64,000 bases of DNA from Pseudanabaena sp. FACHB-2040 (lineage in GTDB: Bacteria; Cyanobacteriota; Cyanobacteriia; Phormidesmidales; Phormidesmidaceae). Positions 44,119 to 52,125 of the stretch are shown piece by piece. Made by a program: the position numbers and the translations under genes. How positions within the stretch are numbered: position 1 is the first letter of the stretch; each line of letters starts with the position of its first letter. The stretch is taken from NCBI RefSeq assembly GCF_014696715.1, contig NZ_JACJQO010000005.1:434001-498000 (forward strand), read 5' to 3'. The notes beneath the pieces were generated by a model. That model was not told the DNA's origin, did no database searches, and worked only from the letters and a program-made list of their open reading frames with translations.

Positions 44119-44895
44119 ATGGAAAACTCTCCCAATCAAGCCTGGAATACGGACCTTTATCAAAGCAGCCATAGTTTTGTCTGGCAGTATGGGGAATCGC
44201 TGCTGGATTTGCTGTCGCCGAAGAGCGGTGAGCGGATTCTAGATTTGGGCTGTGGTACGGGGCAGCTGACGAATGCGATCGCAAAACGCGGAGCCACCAC
44301 TCTAGGGACAGACGCGGATGCCGACATGATTGCCCAAGCCCAGAAAAACTTTCCTGAGCTTCAGTTTGAGGTGGCCGATGCCCGCTACTTTGTCATGCCG
44401 GATGCAGTCGATGCCGTGTTTTCTAATGCCGTGCTGCACTGGATCCAGGAGCAAGACTGGGTAGCTGAGCGCATCTGGCAAGCGCTAAAGCCAGGGGGAA
44501 GATTTGTAGCGGAATTTGGCGGTAAAGGCTGTATTCAGTCGATTTTAGATGCTATTCACATTGTTCGCTCTAATCTCGGCTACGGTCAGACCACCGCAGC
44601 TCCCTGGTACTTTCCCAGCGTAGGCGAGTATGCCACCCTGCTAGAGCAGCAGGGATTTGAGGTGAGCTTGGCGACTCTGTTTGACCGCCCTACCCCACTA
44701 GAAGGCGAAACAGGCTTAGCTAACTGGATCTTTATGTTTGCTGGACGCTTTTTAGGCGACTTGACTATGGATCAGCAGGCCGCCGTGATCAAGGCAGCAG
44801 AGGACTGGCTGCGCCCCTCTATGTATCAGAATGGGCGTTGGATAGCCGACTACCGCCGCCTGCGGGTTGTGGCAATCAAACATCAGACCATCTAA
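44119..44895 (+). CDS. Class I SAM-dependent methyltransferase
   Basis: 258 residues. Motif I RILDLGCGTGQLTNAIAKRG binds S-adenosylmethionine; ADARYFVMPDAVDAVFSNAVLHW and LKPGGRFVAEFGG are the next motifs. Arrangement and length are close to trans-aconitate methyltransferase-type enzymes and general small-molecule methyltransferases, so the substrate is left open. ATG 44119. Confidence 0.9.
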   Translation: MENSPNQAWNTDLYQSSHSFVWQYGESLLDLLSPKSGERILDLGCGTGQLTNAIAKRGATTLGTDADADMIAQAQKNFPELQFEVADARYFVMPDAVDAVFSNAVLHWIQEQDWVAERIWQALKPGGRFVAEFGGKGCIQSILDAIHIVRSNLGYGQTTAAPWYFPSVGEYATLLEQQGFEVSLATLFDRPTPLEGETGLANWIFMFAGRFLGDLTMDQQAAVIKAAEDWLRPSMYQNGRWIADYRRLRVVAIKHQTI

Positions 44896-45016
44896 ACCAC
44901 AGACCCCCATTAGGCGAGCCTTCTTTGAGATTTGGGTAAATACGCTAGAAGCATCTGCTAACCCCCGCCCCCACAGTTTCCCACCTTCTCGACCTCCCCG
45001 CATCCCGCGTCCTTCC

Positions 45017-45700
45017 TCACACCTCTACCGGCTCTAGACACTCAGCCGCATCATTTCGGGGACTGTTCACAGCTTTGCTCACCGGGTAGCTCTCCATCCC
45101 CTCTGCACGATAGGGATCTAGCATGGTCTGAAGATCCTTAGGATCATAAAAGTCAGGGTCTAACCAGGCCGCGTACTGGTCAGGCTCTAGAATCACGGGC
45201 ATGCGATCGTGGACAGGTTCTAAAACTGCATTAGCAGCCGTGGTCAAAATGGTGCAGGTATCTAGTTCGCTGCCGCTTTGAGGATCGGTCCACTGCTCCC
45301 AAAGTCCGGCAAAGGCAAAGGGGGCATGTTCTTTTAGGCGAAAGTAGTAAGGCTGCTTGGCCTTGGAGTTGGGGTCACTTTTCCACTCATAAAAGCCGTC
45401 GGCCACAATCAGGCAGCGTCGCCGCTTGAAAGCAGCCCGAAAGGAGGGCTTTTCTGCAACGGTTTCAGAGCGGGCATTGATCAGCCGACTGCCGATGCTA
45501 GAATCTTTGGCCCAACTTGGGATCAGGCCCCAGCGCAGCAGCTGATAGCGGGGTTCTGGGCTGTCTGGGGTAGCTAGAATAGCTGAGACGGGCTGGGTCG
45601 GGGCAATGTTGTAGCGTGGCTGGAGGTTGGGCACAGCCTTGAGCTGAAAAGCCTGAGCCACCGATTCGCCGCTTTGGCTTTGGGTGAAGCGTCCACACAT
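45017..45700 (-). CDS. SRAP-family abasic-site crosslinking protein (YedK/HMCES-like)
   Basis: 227 residues. Removal of the initiator Met exposes Cys2 (MCGRFTQ), which in characterised SRAP proteins forms a stable thiazolidine crosslink with abasic sites in single-stranded DNA. The partner motifs NIAPTQP, INARSETVAEKPSFRAAF, GFYEWKSD and EPVHDRMPVIL (catalytic His) are intact. Predicted to protect replication forks from abasic sites. ATG 45700 is fixed by the Cys. Thirty bases upstream is the SRPBCC gene on the same strand. Confidence 0.95.
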   Translation of the reverse strand: MCGRFTQSQSGESVAQAFQLKAVPNLQPRYNIAPTQPVSAILATPDSPEPRYQLLRWGLIPSWAKDSSIGSRLINARSETVAEKPSFRAAFKRRRCLIVADGFYEWKSDPNSKAKQPYYFRLKEHAPFAFAGLWEQWTDPQSGSELDTCTILTTAANAVLEPVHDRMPVILEPDQYAAWLDPDFYDPKDLQTMLDPYRAEGMESYPVSKAVNSPRNDAAECLEPVEV

Positions 45701-45730
45701 GGTTAAATTTTGAGCCTGGGTTACTGGCCC

Positions 45731-46297
45731 TTACCTGCCGCGCCGCTCCATTTCATCGCGGATGGCCTCCATGGTTTCTATCAGGCTGGCTTCAAACAGC
45801 TTGTAGAACATTTTCTTGAAGGGGCCTAGGTCGGCCTCTGCCTTGACCTGCTGGGAAATCAAAACGGCTTCGGGGTAGGGTAGGTTCCAGTCTACCGACT
45901 CTATCCGCCAATGTCCGTACATGTACTTGAGATTGCCTTCTAACAGCCGGAAGCTGATTTGCTGCTGGTCTATCTCGACATTCTCAGTCAGGATAGTAGT
46001 CTCTACTATAGACAGCAAAATGCGGCGGCGGTCGATCTGTTCGACAATGCTGCGAGCGCCATCGATTTCGACAATGCGGCTGGCAGCAATAGTGGGCACG
46101 AAGCGATCGAAGCTGCTGTAGTCAGTGAGGACAGACCATGCGATCGCAGCATTGACTTTAGCCAGTCCCATCAATGCATACTGACCTTTTTCCCCCAGCA
46201 GCACCACCTGCCCAAGATTCAGCCGCTGTCGGTCTGAGTCCGATAGCAGAGAAGTTGAAGCCATTGCCGAAGGATCGGGGCTAGACACGGAGGCCAT
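45731..46297 (-). CDS. SRPBCC (START/polyketide-cyclase-like) protein
   Basis: 188 residues with a START-like hydrophobic-cavity fold: VNAAIAWSVLTDYSSFDRFVPTIAASRIVE at the start, then YMYGHWRIESVDWN and the long last helix DLGPFKKMFYKLFEASLIETMEAIRDEMERRG. Resembles cyanobacterial SRPBCC proteins of the cyclase/dehydrase type; ligand unknown. Thirty bases upstream of SRAP on the same strand, so possibly one operon. Confidence 0.82.
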   Translation of the reverse strand: MASVSSPDPSAMASTSLLSDSDRQRLNLGQVVLLGEKGQYALMGLAKVNAAIAWSVLTDYSSFDRFVPTIAASRIVEIDGARSIVEQIDRRRILLSIVETTILTENVEIDQQQISFRLLEGNLKYMYGHWRIESVDWNLPYPEAVLISQQVKAEADLGPFKKMFYKLFEASLIETMEAIRDEMERRGR

Positions 46298-46399
46298 GGA
46301 CTGGGGTAAGTTAATAAGGTCTTTAGGCTACTTTACCCGAACTCCACAATTTAAGGTGTTCGTACCCTTAACATACCCGCAATTCTGCTGATAGCGCTT

Positions 46400-46891
46400 A
46401 TGTCACAGTTCGACGAGGTTCTTGCGGCCTATCAGGCTTTTCCCACCGAGCGGCAGAGCCTGATGATGAGCACCGTGACGGCTGATGGCATGCCCCATGC
46501 CAGCTATGCTCCCTTTGTCATGGATGAAGACCACCGTCTCTACATCTATATCAGCGGCCTCTCAGCCCACACACAGAATCTAGAGCAGAGCGGCAAAGTT
46601 AGCGTGCTGCTGATCGCCGACGAAAGAGAAACTCCGCAGATTTTTGCCCGTAGTCGGCTAACCTACGACTGCACAGCCCAGCTGCTAGAGCGCAAGACCC
46701 CAACCTGGGACCATGTGGTTAGCCGCTTTGAGTCTCGCTTTGGCAACATTATTCAAATGTTTCGACAGCTAGAAGATTTTCGGATTTTCCAGCTAACGCC
46801 TTATGCTGGCCGATTTGTGGTGGGATTTGGAGCGGCCTATGACGTCGATCCACAGCAGCCCGATCGGCTAATCCAGGTCACAGGGAAGTGA
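46400..46891 (+). CDS. HugZ-like pyridoxamine-5'-phosphate-oxidase-fold protein
   Basis: 163 residues with the split-barrel fold: LMMSTVTADGMPHASYAPFVMDED, then YIYISGLSAHTQNLEQSGKVSVLLI and DFRIFQLTPYAGRFVVGFG. This combination is that of the HugZ family, whose studied members bind or degrade haem; others bind flavin. The His residues typical of haem binding cannot be assigned with certainty. Single gene. Confidence 0.87.
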   Translation: MSQFDEVLAAYQAFPTERQSLMMSTVTADGMPHASYAPFVMDEDHRLYIYISGLSAHTQNLEQSGKVSVLLIADERETPQIFARSRLTYDCTAQLLERKTPTWDHVVSRFESRFGNIIQMFRQLEDFRIFQLTPYAGRFVVGFGAAYDVDPQQPDRLIQVTGK

Positions 46892-47112
46892 GCGGGCAAC
46901 GGCCAAAGCGCTATCAGAACCAGCCCTAGACACAGTTTTGGCCGAGTCTACAGAGACATTTATAGGAGTACTTTTTGAGATAATTTGCCGCTGCTGTTAC
47001 CGGGATCGCCTGCCTTCTCAGTGATCCCACGGAGCAGACACACCCTGGAATAATTCGGTAGAATGGCCTCTTGTAACTAAAAGTGCGCCCCTTCGGGTCA
47101 TCTTCTGCGCCT

Positions 47113-48135
47113 ATGGGACAACTCAATAGTGGCATTACGCTTTTTTTGAGCTTGCTGGTTGAAGCCATGCCCTTCCTCCTAATGGGGGTCGCCTTTTCGA
47201 GCATTTTGCTGTTTTTTGTCGATGAGCGAAAGCTGATTGCTGTTCTGCCGCGCAACCCTATTCTGGCTGCTCTAGCAGGCAGTCTGGTAGGGTTCTTGTT
47301 CCCGGTGTGTGAGTGTGGCAACGTGCCGGTGGCCCGACGGCTGCTGATGCAGGGTGCACCTACGGCAGTGGCGATTGGCTTTTTGCTGGCCGCTCCCACG
47401 GTCAATCCGATTGTGTTTTGGGCGACTTGGGTGGCCTTTCGAGACCAGCCAGAGATTGTGTTTTTGCGGCTGATCTTTACCCTGCTGATCGCGACAACAA
47501 TTGCGGCTATCTTCAGCAGTCAAAAAGATATGCGCCCATTTTTGCAGCAGAACTTGGCTCGACTAATGGCCGATCCGGCAGACTCTCCGGCCCAAGCTGC
47601 CTCGGATGATGGCTCAATGCTGCTGCAGTCGGGCACCTTTTTGCTCCAGGCTCCCGGCAAAACGCTGCAGCTCAGCGCCCCGGCAGGTCAAACCTTAGCA
47701 ATGGCGGGGTCGATGCCAAAACCTTTCGGCGACCGGCTGCGGCTAATGGTAGACAACATGATTTTGGAGCTGCGAGAGCTGGGGGCGGTGCTGATTATTG
47801 GCAGTGCGATCGCAGCTTTTGTGCAGGTTGCCATCCCTCGCGAACTGGTGCTCAGCCTGGGTCAAGGTCCGGTCACCTCGATTTTAGCGATGATGATCTT
47901 GGCCTGGGTAGTTTCTATCTGCTCCACCGTAGACTCTTTCTTTGCACTGTCGTTTGCCTCCACCTTCACCAGTGGCTCTTTGCTAGCTTTTCTGGTGTTT
48001 GGCCCCATGATCGACCTGAAAAACATCAGCCTACTGCTGACCGTGTTTAAGGGCCGGGCTATTCTTTATCTGTTTGTGCTGGCAGGTCAGATGGTCTTTG
48101 CCCTGTCCCTGCTGATGAACCTATATTGGACCTGA
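47113..48135 (+). CDS. Permease of the UPF0718/DUF318 family
   Basis: 340 residues with about eight helices. Diagnostic are CECGNVPVARRLLMQGAP followed by AIGFLLAAPTVNPIVFWATW, and SICSTVDSFFALSFA with the C-terminal FGPMIDLKNISLLL. Conserved Cys residues in CECGN and ICSTVD are typical and may bind metal. Some relatives export arsenic compounds or are zinc-regulated; no metal specificity can be read here. ATG 47113 is preferred over the GTG at 47083. First of three same-strand genes. Confidence 0.9.
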   Translation: MGQLNSGITLFLSLLVEAMPFLLMGVAFSSILLFFVDERKLIAVLPRNPILAALAGSLVGFLFPVCECGNVPVARRLLMQGAPTAVAIGFLLAAPTVNPIVFWATWVAFRDQPEIVFLRLIFTLLIATTIAAIFSSQKDMRPFLQQNLARLMADPADSPAQAASDDGSMLLQSGTFLLQAPGKTLQLSAPAGQTLAMAGSMPKPFGDRLRLMVDNMILELRELGAVLIIGSAIAAFVQVAIPRELVLSLGQGPVTSILAMMILAWVVSICSTVDSFFALSFASTFTSGSLLAFLVFGPMIDLKNISLLLTVFKGRAILYLFVLAGQMVFALSLLMNLYWT

Positions 48136-48167
48136 TTAGACCTGTTTTGAGGCATCTGCAAATCGCT

Positions 48168-48962
48168 ATGGCCGTTTCTTCCCGTTCTATTTCGCGCCGG
48201 AAGGGCTCTATTCCCTGGTCAATGGTCGTGGATCTGCTGATCCTGGGACTTTGGGGCGCTATGCTGGTGCGCTTTTGGGTGACGGGTCAGATGGCGCTAC
48301 TGCTGCACCCTGACTACCAGTGGCTGGCCCACTTAACCGCGATTTTGCTGCTGGGGCTAGCGGCTTTGCGGGGGCGGCAAATCTGGCAACAGGTTAGCCA
48401 GTTCTCTCGCCTGCCCCCGGTGATCACAGCAGACTCTCACATCAGCCTGCTGCCGCGCCAGATCAGCACTAGCCTGCTGTTGGCGGTAGCCGTATTTGGC
48501 CTGATTTACACCCCCCGGCCCTTCACTAGCGACACGGCTCTGCAGCGAGGTATCACCGATACGCTGACTATGACGCGATCGCAACCTCAGCGCTTTACCC
48601 TCAACACCAACCCTGAAGAACGCACCATCATCGACTGGGTACGCACCCTCAACGTCTACCCCGAACCCGATGCCTATGCGGGCAAAAAGGCCGACGTCGC
48701 TGGGTTCGTCATCTATCCCCCTGGCTGGTCAGAAAACTATCTGATGATCTCCCGCTTTGTGCTGACCTGCTGTGCCGCCGATGCCTACCCGGTAGGGCTG
48801 CCGGTGCGGCTAGCCGAGGGTCAGCCTCGCCCCCGTCAAGACACCTGGCTGCAGGTACAGGGCCAGATGACCACCGACACCCTAGACGGTAAGCGTCAGC
48901 TTGTCATCGATGCCAGCCAGGTGGAGGAGATCCCTGAGCCTAGAAATCCTTACGAGTACTAA
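48168..48962 (+). CDS. TIGR03943-type putative permease subunit
   Basis: Second gene of the module. From ATG 48168 (MAVSSRSISRRK), 264 residues: several helices (VVDLLILGLWGAMLVRFW, AILLLGLAALRG, STSLLLAVAVFGLIY) and an extracytoplasmic C-terminal domain with WVRTLNVYPEPDAYAGKKADV, VLTCCAADAYPVGLPV and QVQGQMTTDTLDGKR. The CC pair is a possible metal or disulphide site. This family is regularly encoded after UPF0718 permeases. A TTG at 48126 overlapping the permease stop is the alternative start. Confidence 0.87.
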   Translation: MAVSSRSISRRKGSIPWSMVVDLLILGLWGAMLVRFWVTGQMALLLHPDYQWLAHLTAILLLGLAALRGRQIWQQVSQFSRLPPVITADSHISLLPRQISTSLLLAVAVFGLIYTPRPFTSDTALQRGITDTLTMTRSQPQRFTLNTNPEERTIIDWVRTLNVYPEPDAYAGKKADVAGFVIYPPGWSENYLMISRFVLTCCAADAYPVGLPVRLAEGQPRPRQDTWLQVQGQMTTDTLDGKRQLVIDASQVEEIPEPRNPYEY

Positions 48963-48981
48963 ATCCCTTTCATTTTTGCCT

Positions 48982-50532
48982 ATGTCTCGCCGTCGCCATC
49001 GCCGCAGCCTCTCTCCTCTAGACCGCTGGGCCTCAATTTTTATGACCGGGATGGCTCTGCTGATCGGCGGGCTGCTGCTCTCTGGCGACCACGCCTTAGC
49101 CCGAGTGCGAGACTTCTCCTGGGACCAGCGACAGGTCGGCGCAGAAGATAGAGCATTTTTGCTGACCTTTAGCCGCCCTATGGACCCGACCAGCGTAGAG
49201 CAGAACCTAGTAGTCTCGCCGCCGCTGCCGGGCAAGGTGAGCTGGGCTGGCCGCCGCATGGCCTACACGCTAGACGTTCCGGCTCCCTACGGAGAAAACT
49301 TTTCCATCCGGCTCAATCACGCCAAAGACCTATTTGCCGCTCGAGAAGAGCGGGAGGCCCGCTTTGAGACTTTCCAGAGCACCTTTCAGACGCGCCACCG
49401 CGCCTTTGCCTATATCGGCAGTGAGGGAGAAGAGGCCGGTCGCCTGGTGCTGGCAGACCTGACCCGGCAAGACCAGCAGATCCTCACGCCCGCAGATTTG
49501 GTGGTCATGAGTTTCAAGCCCTATCCCTTGGGCGATCGCATTCTCTTTGCCGCCACCGATGCCGCTACCTCTCAGCAAGGTGGGCTTGATCAAAAACTTT
49601 ATACTGTTACCACTGGGCTCAATCCCCGCCCGCCAGAGGAATTGGGCAGCTCTTCTCGCTCGCCCCTGGCGCTGTTTCGCCGTCAGCCAGTCAACCAGCC
49701 TCCCGGCAATATTGAGCTGGTGCTAGACAGCAAAAACTATCAAAACCTAAAATTTGACCTTTCTCCAGATGGTCAAACGATTGTTGTGCAGCGGGTTAGT
49801 CAAAGCAACCCGGCAGACTTTGGCCCCTGGGTTGTCAAGGCAAACCAGCCGCCTCAACCCCTAAAGACTGAGCCTGGTGGCGATTTTCTCATTGCTCCAG
49901 ACAGCCAATCCCTGCTGCTGCTGCAGGGCCAGGGCACGGCCATTATTCCCTTAGATGAAGCCACGCAGCAGACCACTGAACCGCTGGATTTTCTGCCCGA
50001 GTATGGCCGGGTGTTTGATATGTCTCGCGATGGCTCTTCTGCAGCAATGGTCAACTTTAACCAAAACGACCCGGAACAGCGCTACACCGAGTCGCTATTT
50101 TGGGTGACTAACCAGGGCGAAGAAACCGAGCTAATGCAGGTGACAGGCACGGTCATGGATGCCCAGTTTGACCCCACCAATCGCATTCTCTATAGCCTCA
50201 CAAGTGAGGTGCTGCCTGGCGAGGAGTACGTTGAGCAGCCGGTGCTGTCGGCTGTTACCCTGCGGGAAAAGCAGGTCACAGATCTGCTGCTGCTGCCGAC
50301 CCAGCAAAACATCACCATGGACTTAGCTCCCGACGGGTTGGCTCTACTGTTGAACTTTGAAGGAATGATGTCGGCAGAGACGCCTGCTTCTCCAGAGGTG
50401 CAGGCCACAAACAACTCTATCTGGCTATTGCCCCTGTTTACCTCCTCAGAAGATCGAATGCAGGGCAAACCTGCGCAAAATCAGCCTGAGCCGATGCCTT
50501 TTAAGGGTATCCAGGCAGCCTGGTTACCCTAA
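48982..50532 (+). CDS. Exported Ig-like / beta-propeller protein
   Basis: 517 residues from ATG 48982 (MSRRRHRRS). A basic start and a hydrophobic segment (MTGMALLIGGLLLSGDHALA) give export. Residues about 60-145 are a bacterial Ig-like (SbsA/Big_5-type) domain (FLLTFSRPMDPTSVEQNLVV). The rest is beta-rich with TolB-like repeats such as NLKFDLSPDGQTIVV and LAPDGLALLLNFEG, probably a propeller. Unknown role. Nineteen bases after the TIGR03943 gene on the same strand, so likely the third gene of the permease operon. Confidence 0.82.
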   Translation: MSRRRHRRSLSPLDRWASIFMTGMALLIGGLLLSGDHALARVRDFSWDQRQVGAEDRAFLLTFSRPMDPTSVEQNLVVSPPLPGKVSWAGRRMAYTLDVPAPYGENFSIRLNHAKDLFAAREEREARFETFQSTFQTRHRAFAYIGSEGEEAGRLVLADLTRQDQQILTPADLVVMSFKPYPLGDRILFAATDAATSQQGGLDQKLYTVTTGLNPRPPEELGSSSRSPLALFRRQPVNQPPGNIELVLDSKNYQNLKFDLSPDGQTIVVQRVSQSNPADFGPWVVKANQPPQPLKTEPGGDFLIAPDSQSLLLLQGQGTAIIPLDEATQQTTEPLDFLPEYGRVFDMSRDGSSAAMVNFNQNDPEQRYTESLFWVTNQGEETELMQVTGTVMDAQFDPTNRILYSLTSEVLPGEEYVEQPVLSAVTLREKQVTDLLLLPTQQNITMDLAPDGLALLLNFEGMMSAETPASPEVQATNNSIWLLPLFTSSEDRMQGKPAQNQPEPMPFKGIQAAWLP

Positions 50533-50563
50533 GCCTGTGTCGGGGCCAGCGGCAAACTAGAGG

Positions 50564-52093
50564 TCAGGCCATTCCCATCATGGCTAGAAACTCTAGAACA
50601 ACTCCATTCGTCCAGCCAAAGCCGACTTCGTTGGAGCTATAGCCAAAGTGGATCTCGTCAGAGACATCTGCTGAACAGCGCTCTATGTCGTACTTCTCAA
50701 CCAGGGTGCCGCTCTGTTCAAACTCCTGGATAACCATGCTGACAAACTTTTGGGCCAGTCGGCGGGCGTCCATCTTAAACTGGTAGCGGTTGAGCCCCTG
50801 CACGGCAAAGAGTTGCAGGGGAGCCCAGCCAAAAGGGGCATCCCACTGATTGCCAGAGATGTGAGTGCTGGTCAAGAGGCCGCCAGGTGCTTCAAACTTC
50901 CAAAGATTCTCTTGCACTTGGCTGGCCTGCTCCTCGGAAGCAATACCGGCCCAGAGCGGCATGAAAGTTGTGGCAAACTCATACACCCGGCGCTGGCCTT
51001 GGTGCACGTTGTAGTCAAAGTACAGCCCTGCCTCGGGGTCCCAGAGATAGCGGTCGATCAGCTGCCGCCTCATTTCGGATCGGCTGTTCCAGGTTTCAAC
51101 GGCTTTGGGCTGCCGCAGCAGGGCATGGATGCGGGCAATGTCGCGCTCCATGCGGTAGAGCAGCACATTCAGGCAGACCGGAACGTGGTGAACGATGTCG
51201 GCGCTGAAGGGGCCAAAGCGATCGCTAATATCAAAGCCCGACTCGCGCATGGAGCGATCGCCAATGTAAAACTGCTCGGTGAGACAATCTTGCTCGGCAT
51301 CGTAGAAGCGGGTGAGGTCATAATCGGGCACGGCATGATGACGGTAGTACTGACACACCCGGTCGTAGTGGGTGTGGCCTGCCTCATCACGCTCGGAGCA
51401 GACGACCTCCGGGGCTGGGCCATGTCCTAAGGCATGATAGCGAGACAGCCCGGTCGTGGGTTCGAGGTGGGGCTCGCTCATCCAGTAGGCGTAATAGTGC
51501 TCTAGAGCGGGCAGCACTGAGCGCAGCCATTGGCGGTTTTGGGTGTATTTAAACAGCTTCAGCACCATCAGCGACAGCACTGGCGGCTGGGAGCGGTTTA
51601 GCATGTAGGTGCGGTTGGCGTTGAGCACCTTGCCGTAGTGCTGCACCTGGTAGACCAGCTGATCGACCATGCTCTGAGCCATTGCCAGTTCTCCATCGCG
51701 CAGTAGGCCCAGCAAAATGAAGTAGCTGTCCCAGCCATACATTTCGTTGAACCGACCACCGGGCACCACGTAATCGTGGGGCAGGTAGAGCAGGCCGTGC
51801 TCTGTAATCGCTTCGGGGTCATCAGGCAACACCCGTAGGTCAATCTGGGCGTATTCTTCGGGCGAGAGGGCGGCTTTGAGTGCCTGCTCGACCGACTGCC
51901 GATTTTCCTGGGCGGAGATGTACACGGGCCAAGTTTGGCCGGGGCAATGCTCGACTTTCTCATCTCTGGCGGCTTCTAGAATGTGAATCAGGGAGCGCGA
52001 GAGGGTCTGCCATGTGGCCTTGATATAGACACGAAGAGAAGTGACCTGCCGAGAGGAAAGCCGCTCGGCAGGCGCAAGGGTTTGAATATGCAC
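50564..52093 (-). CDS. treH: Trehalase (GH37)
   Basis: Hydrolyses trehalose to two glucose. The family signatures PGGRFNEMYGWDSYF and QWDAPFGWAPLQLFA are present, with the catalytic Asp in the first pattern region and a Glu in the C-terminal part (STLVEKYD-like SGTLVEKYDIERCSADV). 509 residues, no signal peptide, so probably cytosolic. Begins at GTG 52093. Third gene of treZ-treY-treH, 32 bases after treY. Having degradation next to synthesis suits quick trehalose turnover in desiccation or salt stress (known for Nostoc-type clusters). Confidence 0.94.
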   Translation of the reverse strand: MHIQTLAPAERLSSRQVTSLRVYIKATWQTLSRSLIHILEAARDEKVEHCPGQTWPVYISAQENRQSVEQALKAALSPEEYAQIDLRVLPDDPEAITEHGLLYLPHDYVVPGGRFNEMYGWDSYFILLGLLRDGELAMAQSMVDQLVYQVQHYGKVLNANRTYMLNRSQPPVLSLMVLKLFKYTQNRQWLRSVLPALEHYYAYWMSEPHLEPTTGLSRYHALGHGPAPEVVCSERDEAGHTHYDRVCQYYRHHAVPDYDLTRFYDAEQDCLTEQFYIGDRSMRESGFDISDRFGPFSADIVHHVPVCLNVLLYRMERDIARIHALLRQPKAVETWNSRSEMRRQLIDRYLWDPEAGLYFDYNVHQGQRRVYEFATTFMPLWAGIASEEQASQVQENLWKFEAPGGLLTSTHISGNQWDAPFGWAPLQLFAVQGLNRYQFKMDARRLAQKFVSMVIQEFEQSGTLVEKYDIERCSADVSDEIHFGYSSNEVGFGWTNGVVLEFLAMMGMA

Positions 52094-52125
52094 AGCTTGG
52101 AAGTCTGAAAGTTGGTTAATCCAAC

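Noticed and set aside
46926-47405. 159-codon minus-strand frame across the permease start
   Set aside because: Basic, Ser/Arg-rich composition and overlap with the permease gene; it covers the promoter region instead of a gene.
50750-51430. 226-codon plus-strand frame inside treH
   Set aside because: Antisense shadow of treH with no recognisable family pattern.
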